A stretch of 64,000 nucleotides of DNA. Origin: Lepus europaeus. Its lineage: Eukaryota; Chordata; Mammalia; Lagomorpha; Leporidae. Made by a program: the position numbers and the translations under genes. The notes below the pieces were generated by a model. The model saw nothing but the letters and a program-made list of their open reading frames with translations, did not search any database and had not been told where the DNA came from. The DNA lies in assembly GCF_033115175.1 (NCBI RefSeq), contig NC_084837.1, positions 23,436,266 to 23,500,265 of the forward strand, written 5' to 3'. Shown here piece by piece: positions 14,001 to 27,300 of this stretch; positions within the stretch are counted from its first letter, which is position 1, and every line of letters starts with the position of its first letter.

Positions 14001-17000
14001 GCTTTTAGTCTGAACTGTATTGTTCAGACTTGTATTTTATCTTTGATATTTGCTGGAAGGGTCTAGAAGAACCGATTGTTGCAGTACTTAGTTGGCATAT
14101 GAGTTCCTAGTTGCCTAACTGTTCCCTGCATGTTCACGGCTTCTTGCTTTAAAAGCCTCTAGTTGAGCAGTGGAGATAGAAGCTCTTTTTGGCTCTTCTG
14201 GCCTTCTTTGCAAGGGGTCTGGTTGGTAGCAGCAGGCCTATGTTGGTCTAACTAGCTGGACCAGTTTCCATACAGCAGCCACACTTTTAACACTCATTGG
14301 AACTTGACAACAGATAAGTGGAAGAGAGATTAAGTACAACTGACAATATGATCATATTGTCATAGTTCAACATCTTATTTTTACATGCTTTTTTTTTTCT
14401 ATTATTTTGTAGGTGAACCTGAAGAGGCCTTGTCCTTTCTGGAATGACATCAGCCAGTGTGGAAGGAGGGACTGTGCTGTTAAACCCTGTCAATCTGTAA
14501 GAACCGTGTCTATATTCAAGATGGTCACATCTTTTTTCATTGGTTACTAGTTTTTAAAGAGGGCCATTATCGGTAAAATAGTATTTCAGTCCTTACCTTC
14601 AGTGTAACATCCAGCAGTTACTTATTAAACACCAAAACTTGCGAAGATAAAGCCTACTTTGCATTATACTGCCTTCATAATAATAAAATTGCATGGGTAG
14701 TATAATCCTTTGAACTTATTAGGGAGGTGAATCATTCTTTTGGCTTGATATTTTTTTCTTCTTGCATCTGATGTGTAGAAAGTTATGTGTATATAGTGTA
14801 ATAAAAGGCAATTAATGAGGTATAAACAAAAATCCTTCCCTTTATTTGATGTGTATTTTCCCCTCGGATTTTCTGGGAGAGAAGTTGGGAATAGACAAAA
14901 CATCTGGTTTTACTTAGGAATTCTTGGTGCATTAAAATTTGAGGTATTCTGTTACATACTTCCATAAGAAGCCACTTTTTTTCTGCTAAAAACATACATT
15001 TTTATTCTACTTTTAAAAATTGTGGCAGAGAATACAGAACCAGAAGTTTATCAAGTGTAACTGTTTTCAAGCGTGCAGTTCAGTGGCATTAAGAGCACGC
15101 ACAGTGTTGTGTACCCATCACTACTATGAAGCTGCAAACCTTTTCATCCTCCCAAACTGAAACGCTGCGCTGGTTAAACACTGACTCCCACGCCCTCCTC
15201 CCGGCCCTGGCACCCACCATTCAGCCGCTTTCTCTGTGAGCTGGCTAGTCTTCACTGTTGAGCCGCTTTCTCTGTGAGCTGGCTAGTCTTAGGTTCCTGG
15301 GGGAAGGAGAAGCCCAGGTTTTATCCTTCTGCATATGCTTTGTCTCATTTAGCTCAGTATTCTCCAGCTGACGCCCGCTGTGGTGTGGATCAGAATGTTA
15401 CTCCGTTGGGAGGTTGAATAATGGTTTTGTACTGTCTGTCTGTGCTGTGTTTCTTTTATACATTCATGTTAAACGTGTATAAAGGATTAAGGATCATTTC
15501 AAATTGATGGACCTTAGGTTTTTTTTTACCCCCTTTGGGGCACTTTTGAGTAATGCTGCCATGACCGAGGGAGTGCAGGTACCTGTTTGAGTTCTTACCT
15601 TTCAGTTCTTTAGGGTGTATGCCTAGAAATGGAATGGCTGGGTCATGTACTAATTCTATGTTCAGTTTTTTGGGGACTGCCAATTGTCTCCCATAGTGGC
15701 TACACCATTTTATATTTCTCTCAGCAGGGCACAAGAATTCCAATTTCTCCACATCTTGACAATACTGTTACCTTCTATTTTTTTGTTTCTGTTTTTGATT
15801 TTTTTTTTCCCCTTTGGCCATAGCTATCCTCATAGATATGAAGTGGTATTGTGATTTTGAGGAGTTATTCATTTTATTTAAAATATCTTTTATTTATTTA
15901 TTTGAGAGGTAGAGTTACAGACAGAGAGAGGGAGAGACAGAAAGGTTTTCCATCTGCTGGTTCACTTTCCAAATGGCCACAATGGCTAGAGCTGGGCCAA
16001 TGTGAAGCCAGGAGCCAGGAGCTTATTCTAGATCTCCCATATGGGTGCAGGGGCCCAAGTACTTGGGCCATCTTCTGCTGCTTTCCCAGGCCATAGCAGT
16101 GAGCTGGATTGGAAGGGAAGCAGCCAGGACTAAAACTGGTGCTCATTTGGGATGCCGGCACCAAAGGTGGCGGCTAAGCCCACTATACCACAGTGCGGGC
16201 CTGAGGAGTTTATTATTAAACATGCAGCTATTGCTGCATAGACCTATAAGCATGTGGAATTAAGGGAAATGTAAAACTGACTTACAGACACTTTATGAGA
16301 ATGAGATGCCGGTTGTTAGTTGTATTGTTCCTCAGAGACACGAGTTTTTGAAAATTCACAGATTAACTTAAGAAATTCCTTATGTTACTATTATTAAAGC
16401 ATGAGAAATACATTAAAACGATATTACCAATTTACAAGTTTCATTGTATTTTTTAGGTGCTTGACTTTATATTTTAGTAATAGGAAAAAGTAATTGGGCA
16501 GATTTAAACTTACCAATATCTTATTTATGTAACTTATTTAAAATGCTAAAATATGATACTTAGTAAAGTTATGTAGTTAGATTTAGGCATTAAATAGTCT
16601 AATCATTAGTATTAGTCAGAAAGCACAAATAGCTGTACAATCATTGCCAAGTTGAATCTCATCTTGAAACGACAGTTCTTTCTGGATTTTATTAATGATG
16701 GATGGAACTAGGAGGACCAGAAAACCTGAGAGATGCTCAGCATGAGGTAATAGCTCACTGATTCACAGCTTGACACACTGACACGTGCGGTGCACTTTAT
16801 TGTAAATCCTAGTGGAAACCAGTTTTAGCACTTAGGAAGTGCTCAGCAATAGCTTTGATCAGGATGTGGGACACGCTGAGGATGCCGTGCAGTGAGGGGC
16901 AGGGCAGGAGGGGGCAGCTCTGCCCCTGTAGAATTGGGCGGTGCCTCGCATGAACAAAGGTCGTGATGGAGAGAAGGGTGGATAACTGGATAATCTGAAA

Positions 17001-20000
17001 AGTCTATGCACCTAACGAGTCTTCCTAGTTTATAATTATATATGTTAGCTTAGGGGCTAAGTGGCACAGTTAGACCCGAGTTTCAGAAAGGTAACTGGCA
17101 GTAGAGTTGGGGAGAGGAAGGTGAAGACATGAAGAAAAGACTAGAAAAGTCCTGTCAGTTAGCAGTTCGATGTAATTTGGTTCAATGGTGAATGTTTCTT
17201 AGGGGCCTACTTCCGTGCCAGGACCTGGGCATGCTGGATAACCTCTGACCTTGAGGAGCCTGTGATTTAATAGGGGAGAGAACTCTATCTGATCGTTTCA
17301 GTGCAGAGGTGATAGTCCTAATAGAGAGACACTGCAGACAGCTCACTGTGAGAGCACAGAAGGGTGAGCAAGAGAGGGTAGCTGGGAGGAGCTCCACTCC
17401 CAGTGACAGTGAAGGCATGAACCATTTATGTTCTTCTTGGGAGAAGCCTGGACTCAGTTCAGCTGGTGTATTGGAACCACAGTGTGATTAAGGATCATTT
17501 CAAGTATTTTGGGATAATTTCCTCAGCCTAAATCATTAGCTTTCATAGATAGCATTTATATTTGCATTATTGACATCTCACTGTTATATATGCAGTATGC
17601 ATCTATGAGAAAGGACCATGTGCTGTTATCATGGCTAAACAACAGTCCTGTATTAATCTAATGTAGGCACAACAAACATGGTGAACTCACTACTTTATAT
17701 GGTCTGCCACTGTGATTTTTTTTTTTTTTTAAGATGGATTTATTTGGAAAGCGGAGCAACAGAGAATGAGGGAGATACAGAGAGATCTTCCTGTCTCTGC
17801 TGGTTCACACTTCAAATGCCCGTAACAGCCAAGGCTGTACTAGTCCTAAGCCAGGAGCCCAGAACTACATCTGGGTCTCCCATGTGGGTGGCAGGGACCC
17901 AGCCACTTGGGCTATCTTCTATTACTTTCCCAGACTCATTAGTAGGGAACTGGCTAGGAAGCAGAGCAACTGGGACTTGAAATGGCTCTTGGATATGGGA
18001 TGCAGGCATAACGTCCCTGTAACGTTCACCCTGTCACTGTTTTGTCAACGCCTTTTTGGACTAAACAGGAAGAAAAATCAGTTTTCTTCTTCAGTTCATT
18101 CCTAGACCTGGTTCAGGTTGTACCCTGTGGCCTAGGAGGAGACAGAGAAGATTTAAGGTCTTCCTTATCCTTGGTACTTTAAAAATCACATCCTTAATTT
18201 GTCTAGAGAAGATGTAAATGAAAAGATGATCTTCCCATAGACGCTTGAATCTCTCTACAAGCTGAAAGGCCCATCATTCATTCCTTTTACAATGAATCAA
18301 AACAAGCTTCTTCTTTCAGTCCCATTATTAATTGGCCAATGTGGAAAAGAATAACAGTACCCAGTGTTAGTCTAGGAAGAAGAAATAAGCACCCTGGTGG
18401 TTAAGTCTTTTTGGAGATAAATTTGGCAGATGTATCCAAAAAAATTATAGAGGTACATACCCTTTGTGCTAGCAATTCTGCCAGAAGTTTTACTTAATAA
18501 AGTAGTTGGACAAATGTTCAGAAATGATCACAAAGACAAACTAAACATTGTAAAGCTATCAATTCTGCTGAAATTAATCTATATTAAATATGGCATTTTT
18601 AAAAATTTATTTGACAGAGTTAGACAGTGAGAGAGAAAGACAGAGAGAAAGGTCTTCCTTCCATTGGTTCACCCCCTAAATGGCCACTACTGCCGGAACT
18701 ATGCTGATTCAAAGCTAGGAGCCAGGTGCCTCTTCCTGGTCTCCCATGTGGGTGCAGGGCCCAAGCACTTGGGCCATCCTCCACTGCCTTCCCGGGCCAC
18801 AGCAGAGAGCTGGACTGGAAGAGGAGCAACCGGGACTACAACCCGGTTCCCATATGGGATGCTGGTGCCACAGGCGGAGGATTAACCAAGTGAGCCACGG
18901 TGCCGGCCCTGATATGGCGTTTTAAATGTCTGGCCATACAAAAACAATATACATTGATCTAGTTTGAAGTCTGGAAGAAGACACAATAAAGTGATTTTCT
19001 GTGCAGATTCTTCCCTTTGAGCAGTGCATCCGTTTCAGGAGTGTATCTAGCATTGGCATAGTGCCCTGCAGTGTTCAGAGTTCTCCCAGTGTCACTTTGG
19101 GAGTAGGCAGCTTAGTAAGCAGCCAGCACAACTGAAAGCCAATACCAGTTTTCTTCAGAAAGAATGAAGGCTCCTAACAACATGATTCCAAGGGATGAGT
19201 GGTTGGCCTAACAGTTAAGAGTCCAGGTCTGACACCATGTTGGAGGGCCTGGGTTCATACTTTGCTCCAGCTCCTGATCCTGGCTTCCTGCTAATGCCCC
19301 CTGGGAGGGGCAGTGATGGTTGTGGTAGTTGGGTTCCTGCCCCTCACTGGGACACCTGGACTGAGCTCCTAGCTCTTGACTCCTGACTTAGGCCCTTGGC
19401 CAGGGACTATTATTGGCATTTGAGCAGTGAACCAATAGATGAGAGTGCGTGCTCTCTCGTTATCTTTCTCTCTCACTCCTCCTTTCAAATAAATAAATGA
19501 AAATTTTAGAGATGATTGAAAGATAGGAACAGGCAATATCCCTGAGTATCTTATCGTAACTGAAAACCACAAATGCTCCCATGGACTCCTGGAACCATAT
19601 GAAAAGGACACAGGTGCTCACAGAAACACAGCACTTAGTTCATCTCCTAGTGATCAAATATGGGACAATTTGAATATCAAAAGGAATAACGTGAAGTGCC
19701 TCTGTTTACATTTCCATTCTGTAATAGTTGATCAGCAAGCCATAGAATAATTCTTTGAATTTTTATTTACTCTTCAGAAATTGTGTAAAAATTGCCTGAC
19801 TATTCTCAGTTTAAAAATGTATTAACTTCAAAAGTTTGTTTTATGAACTTCTCATAAATCATAGAAATTCACAGTCCTGTATTGGAAGATAGAATAAATG
19901 TCGTCTAAAAGCATTCTGTTTTCTTGTTCAGGATGAAGTTCCTGATGGAATTAAGTCTGCGAGCTACAAGGTATGCATATGCACCCTACACTTGGTTTCC

Positions 20001-23000
20001 CCTGTAATTAACACCTGACATGAGCATAGTGCATTTATTACAGTTAATGCATGCATGTTGATGCATTATTGCTAATGAAAGTCCATCCTTTATTCACATT
20101 GCTTTAACTTATACCTAACGTCCTTTCCCTGTCCCAGGGCCCCATCCTGGGTACCTCAGTAGGTTTAGTTGTCACATCTCCCTAGGCTCCTGTTGGCTGT
20201 GACGGTTTTCCAGACTTTGTTTTTAGTAAGGTGTTTTTCAGGAGTACTAATCAGATGTTTTGTAGAATCTGTCTGATGTTCTGATGTTCTCTGATGTTCT
20301 CCCCATTATTAGCCTGGGATGATGTATGCTGGGGAGGAGGGCCCAAAAGGTCAATGATGGCATTTGCATCCCGTCATGGCAAGAGCAGTTGCTATAAACA
20401 GGGCTGTCTGTATTACGCCTCTCACCTGTCGCAGGTGGTTTTTGTCAGATGTCTTCACTGCCAGCCCTTTTCATGTGGTGTTCTTTGGAAAGAAGTCTGT
20501 GCACAGTCCACACCTAGGGAGTGCGGAGTCATTCCCCTCCTGGAGAACAGAGTGTCTGCATAAATTATCTGGAATTCTCCGGCATTGGAAGTTTGCATCT
20601 CCTAGTCTATACTTAGTCATTTATTTATATCACTATGGACTCATGGGTGTTTATTTATGCCATAATGCAAAAATAACCAGTAAGAACTTGTTCTTCGTTT
20701 TCTGACTTTTCCGGATTCTAAGAAACTGAGCTTCTCTCTCAAGGATGATGCTATACTAGGTGCCTGCTCACCAACTAATTGCACTCGGACAAATGGCTGA
20801 GGACAGCTGCCTACTTAGAGTCTTGGGAAGTGGCCGGAGAAGTGTTAGGTTCCGCTACCATTGTTGGTCTCTTAGACTTAGCAGCCGTTGGCACAATGGG
20901 CTGTGTCAGTATTCGCGAAGCCGCAGGCCACCTTTTGATTGGTCAGTGGGAAACCTGTGAAATTGTAAGTTAGGCTTATGAGAAATGTGAGAAATAGAGG
21001 CCTGCATATAGAGAATGGTCTTGCTTAGTGATTTTACCTTTTATTGTGTAGTAAATTTACTCCGTTGGAAACTGACAACTATGTAATTATTTTTATTATG
21101 TGGTAATGCTTTTAAATGTTGCAGTGAATCCTTTTAGCTGAAGTAATTATAAAAAAAGGAAATATAAAATACTTGTTTCATGAAAAGTAAAGTGTTGAAT
21201 TTTGCATTTCTCATGGCAGGTGTATTTTTTTTTTTTTTTTTTTTTTTTTGGGCAGGCAGAGTTAGACAGTGAGAGAGAGAGACAGAGAGAAAGGTCTTCC
21301 TTCCGTTGGTTTACCCCCAAAATGGCCGCTACGGCCAGTGTGCTGCGCCGATCCGAAACCAGGAGCCAGATGCTTCCTTCTGGTCTCCCATGCGGGTGCA
21401 GGGCCCAAGCACTTGGACTATCCTCCACTGCCTTCCCGGGTCACAGCAGAGAGCTGGACTGGAAGAGGAGCAACCGGGACAGAACTGGCGACCCAACCGG
21501 GACTAGAACCCGGGGTGCCGGCACTGCAGGCGGAGGATTAGCCTATTGAGCCGCGGCGCCGGCCTCTCATGGCAGGTTTTATGATGGGTAACTTGTACAG
21601 AAGATCATCATTTTCTGTCCATCAGGGCCATAGAAATCTCACTGACCACAGGGAAAACAGAACATCCCGGTCTGCTGACAAAGCCCGAGGGTCTGCTTTG
21701 TAGGCTCGCTGTTATCCTTAGACTGTGTCCAAAGACAGGAATTTAGTATATGCAGCTGCAGAATACATTTACTTAGTGGTCTGGGACATGTGATTATTCA
21801 TTTAGACTAATTGCTCAAAAATTTTCCCAATATTTTATTATGAAAAAATTTTAAACATATAGCAGAGGTGGAGGAATTTTCCTGTGGATACTGTGATGCT
21901 TGTCACTTAGATTCTACCATTAACATTTTTAGATAATAATTGTTATTTTTTAAAGATTTATTTATTTACTTGAACTAGTTACACAGAGGGAGAAGGCGAG
22001 AGAGAGAGAGATCTTCCATTCACTGGTTCACTCCCCAGTTGGCCGCAATGGCTGGAGCTGCACCAATCCGGAGCCAGGAGCCAGGAGCTTCTTCCGGGTC
22101 TCCCACATGGGTGCAGGGGCCCAAGGACTTGGGCCATCTTCTACTGCTTTCCCAGGCCATCACAGACAGCTGGATTGGAAGTGAAGCAGATGGGACTTGA
22201 ACTGGCGCCCATATGGGATTCTGACACTGAAGATGGGAACTTTACCTGCTACGCTACAGTGCCAGCCCCCACCATTAACATTTTAATGAACTTTATTTAC
22301 CATATATTTGGCTATCTGTTCATCCTTCTAACCATCCATCAGAACATCTTATTTTTGGATGCATTTCAAAGTATATTCAGACATCAGTACACATCTTCCT
22401 AAACATATGTCATTAACTAGGTGAATATACATAAGTATGTCACTAACTGGAGTCCAATATTTGTTTATATGTAGTTTTTATAAAATCAGCACACAGTGAA
22501 AAGCATAAATATTAATTGTGCATTTTCTGAATGTTGACAGATGCATATCTGTACCTGCTCATTTTTGATTTCATGTTTTCTTCCATACACAGAGAGTGAA
22601 GTCATTGCTAGAACTTTTTGGTTCCAGTGGCAGAACAACTTTGTACATAGTTCAACGATGTCATCACAAACTGTGTTAAAGATAAAATAATTTCAACAGA
22701 AGATTTAAAAAAAATTGTCCTGATGGACTGAGTAAAGCGTTGGGAAGGGCCTTATGTTGAAGGAAAGCACTTACAATTATTGTGAATGCCAGTATAAATT
22801 CAGTCTAAGTTCAAATTTGAAGACAAAATACTTGCTTTGTGGTGACAATACACTTATACAATGTCCTGGGTAGAAACAATATCTGTACTAAATCAAGAAA
22901 TCTGTAGACCAGAGATACATTTGTAATTAAGGTACATACATTATTCATTGTTGTGTCCAAACAAGCTATGACATTTTACCAATTAAGATAGAAGCCATGT

Positions 23001-24277
23001 TGTCAAAATCTAGATATTCATATTTATGTAATAAACATGAAAAAAATTTTTTTAATTTATTTATTTAAAATTCAGAATTACTGAGAGAGAAGGAGAGACA
23101 GAGAGGGCTTCCATCACTCCCCAAATGCCTACAACAGCCAGGGCTGGGCCAGCCAAAGCCAGGAGCTTTATCTGGGTCTCCCACATGGGTGGCAGGGCCC
23201 AACTATTTGGACTAGTTTCTGCTGCTTTTCCAGGTGCATCATCTGGGAACTGGATTGAAAGTTTAATACCCTGGACTTGAACCTGAGCTCATAAGGGATG
23301 CCAGCTTCAAGGGCAGCTTCACCAGCTGTGTGCCACAATGCCAGGCCTGAGCATGAAATGTTTGAGACGAAGATGTTGAAAAAAAATATTTTGATACAGT
23401 TTTGATGATAGTTTGTTATTCATCATCAACTATATTTTATAAATGTTTGCGCTTTTGAAGAATTATGAGGGAACTTCAGAAAGTTCATGGAAAAAGGAAT
23501 TAAAACTATGTGTTCATTTTTGTATAAATTTTTTTCGTAACAGGTGGAAAATGCTTAGTATGAAAAAACTATGCATGGATTTAAAATTTTTTGTATTGAA
23601 ATAAACATTTGAATTACATTTTTCTATAAACTATTTAGCAGGTTTTTAACTTTTTTTGAGAGGCAGACACACAGGGAGAAGTCCCATCTACTGGTTTCTT
23701 CCCCCAGAACTCATAATGGCCCTGGTTGGGGCCAAAGCCAGTGGTGGAACTCAGTCCAAACTTCCTGCGTGGCTGTCAGGAGTGCAGTCCCTGAGCTGTC
23801 ACTCCTGCCTCCCAGTGCACAGGAGCAGGAAGTTGCTGTCAAATCAGAGCACTCTGATGTGCGACCTGGCCACCTTAACAGTGTCTTAATTTCGAGGCCA
23901 AATGCCTGCCCCTTCTGTGGACTTTTTAAAGCACTGATTTTAAAAAATTTTTTATTTTTATTTTTATTTTGACAGGCAGAGTGGACAGTGAGAGAGACAG
24001 AGAGAAAGGTCTTCCCTTTTGCCGCTGGTTCACCCTCCAATGGCCACTGCGGCCGGCACATCGTGCTGATCCGAAGGCAGGAGCCAGGTGCTTCTCCTGG
24101 TCTCCCATGCGGGTGCAGGGCCCAAGCATTTGGGCCATCCTCCACTGCCTTCCTGGGCCACAGCAGAGAGCTGGACTGGAAGAGGAGCAACCCGGACAGA
24201 ATTCGGCACCCCCACCGGGACTAGAACCTGGGGTGCCGGCGCCACAAGGCGGAGGATTAGCCTATTGAGCCGTGGCC

Positions 24278-24309
<32 letters not shown>

Positions 24310-27300
24310 ATTTATTTGAGAGGCAGAGAGGTCTTCCATCCACTGGTTCACTCCCCAAATGGGTGCAATGGCTGGAACTGGGCCATTCCGAAGCCAGGAG
24401 CCAGGAGCGTCTTCCGGGTTTCGTGTGTAGGTACAGGGGCCCAAGGACTCAGGCCATCTTCCACTGCTTTCTCAGGCTGTTGTTGGCAGGGAGCCGTTTA
24501 GGAAGAGGAACAGCTGGGACAGGAACTGGCACCCTTATGGGATACTGGCGCCTCAGGCGTCGGCTTAACCTACTGCGCCCCAGCGCTGGCCCCCTAAAGT
24601 TCTCTTGGATTGCATAAAACAACACAGGAGTCTCTCAAAGGTTTTGGCCAATTTTAAGTGAATTAACCCTCTAAATTTTCATTGCAATTTGTTCAAAATC
24701 GGTGGAAATTTTTTATTATTTTTATTAGAATTATCAATGAATAGAATACATAAAGAAAAAAACCTAAATTTCAACTTTTAAAGGTTTAGAAAATTGCAGT
24801 TATTATAATAACACTTGTAAACAAAGACCTTGATATTTGTTCCTACAAAAACTAGGGAGGACTTGAGCACATTAAATGAGGAAAGCTCTAAGTCAGTTGG
24901 ACAAGAGCTAAGGAAGGCAAGGATGCGTGTAAAGGCAATAGGTTTATGATCTAGATTATAATGTAGTTTTGTTTGTACCTCTATAGTTACCTGTATTTTA
25001 TAACATCCAGTTATTTGAAAATAATATTGATAGATGGTTAGTTCAAATTGATTAACCATAAAATGAAGAGGACTGTGTACAATTTTATGAAAAATTAAAA
25101 ATAAGAACATATTGAGATGAGCATATCTCATTTTGAAGTGCTTGGTGTAAGTTTTGGCTACTCAGCTTCTTCTTATTTATTTATTTATTTTTAAAGGCAG
25201 AGTTACAGAGAGGGAGAGACAGAGAGAAAGAGATTGTTTATTCACTGGTTCATTCCCCAAATGGCCCCAATAGCCAGAGCTGCGCCAGTCTAAAGCCAAG
25301 AACCAGGAGCTTCTTCTGGATCTCCCAATAAGGGTGCAGGGGCCCAAGCAATTGGGCTGATTCCCACTGTTTGCCCAAGCCATCAACAGGGAACTGAATT
25401 GGAAGTGGAGCAGCCAGGTCTCAAACTGGTGCCCACATGGGATGCAGGCACTGCAGGCTGTGGCTTAACCTACTATGCCACGGCATTGGCCACTTTGTTC
25501 TTTTCACATAGGTATTTTTAACTTTTTTTTTTTTTTAAATTTATTTATCTATTTGAAAGGAAGAACTACAGAGAGGTGGGGGGGAAGGAGGGAGGAAGAG
25601 AGACTGACCTCCATCTGCTGGTTCACTCCCGAAATGACCGTGATGGCTAGAATTGAGCCCATCTGGAGCCAGGAGCCAGGAGCTTATTCTAAGTCTCTTA
25701 TGTGGGTGCAGGGGCCCAAGGACTTAGGCCATCTTCTGCTGCTTTTTCAGGCCACAGTAGAAAGCTGGATTGGAAGAGGAGCAGCCGGTACTCGAACAGG
25801 CACCTATATGGGATGCCGGCATTGCAGGTGGCGACTTTGCCAACTCTGCCACAGCACTGGTCCCACTTTTTATTTTGAAATAATTTCCAACTTAGAAAAT
25901 TTGCTGGATTAGTATAAAGCATTTTTGTATACTCTTTCTGCAGATTGCCTAGTTTTTCATATTTTGCCACTTTTTTTTATTAAAAACTTTTATTTAATGA
26001 ATATAAATTTCCAAAGTACAGCTTATGAATTACATTGGCTTCCCCCCTCCCATAACTTCCCTCCCACCCACAACCCTCCCCTTTCCCGCTCCCTCTTCCC
26101 TTCCATTCACATCAAGATTCATTTTCAATTCTCTTTATATACATAAGATCAGTTCAGTATAAATTAAGTAAAGATTTCAACAGTTTGCCCCCACATAGCA
26201 ACACAAAGTGAAAAAATACTGTTGGAATACTAGTTATAGCATTAAATAACAGTGTACAGCACATTAAAGACAGAGATCCTACATGATATTTTTAAAAAAT
26301 TAATTTTCTATGCCATTTCCAATTTAACACCAGGTTTTTTTTTTTTCATTTCCAATTATCTTTATATACAGAGGATCGATTCTGCATATACTTAGTAGAT
26401 TTTATCAGTTTGCACCCACACAGAAACACAAAGTGTAAAAATACTGTTTCAGTACTAGTTATAGCATCACTTCACATTAGACAACACATTAAGGACAGAT
26501 CCCACATGTGATGTAAGTACACAGTGACTCCTGTTGCTGACTTAACAATTTGACACTCTTGTTTATGGCGTCAGTAATCTCCCTAGGCTCTAGTCAAGAG
26601 TTGCCAAGGCTATGGAAGCCTTTAGAGTTCGCCGACTTTGATCTTATTCCAACAGGGTCATAGTCAAAGTGGAAGTTCTCTCCTCCCTTCGGAGAAAGGT
26701 ACCTCCATCTTTGATGGCCCCGTTCTTCCCACTGGGATCTCACTCGCAGAGATCTTTCATTTAGGTCGTTGTCATCTTTTTTTTTTTCCCCAGAGTGTCT
26801 TGGCTTTCCATGCCTACAATACTCTCATGGGCTCTTCAGCCAGATCCGAATGCCTTAAGGGCTGATTCTGAGGTCAGAGTGCTGTTTAGGACGTCTGCCA
26901 TTCTATGAGTCTGCTGTGTCTCCCACTTCCCATGTTGGATCCTTCTCTCCCTTTTTGATTCTATCAGTTAGTATTAGCAGACACTAGTCTTGTTTGTGTG
27001 ATCCCTTTGACTCTTAGACCTATCAGTGTGATCAATTGTGAACTGAAATTGATCACTTGGACTAGTGAGATGGCATTGGTACATGCCACCTTGATGGGAT
27101 TGTATTGGAATCCCCTGGCACATTTCTAACTCCACCATTTGGGGCAAGTCCAATTGAACATGTCCCAAATTGTACATCTCCTCCCTCTCTTTTTCCCACT
27201 CTTATATTTAACAGGGATCACTTTTCAGTTAAAATTTAAACACCTAAGAATAATTGTGTGTTAATTACAGAGTTCAGCCACTAGTACTAGAACAACAACA

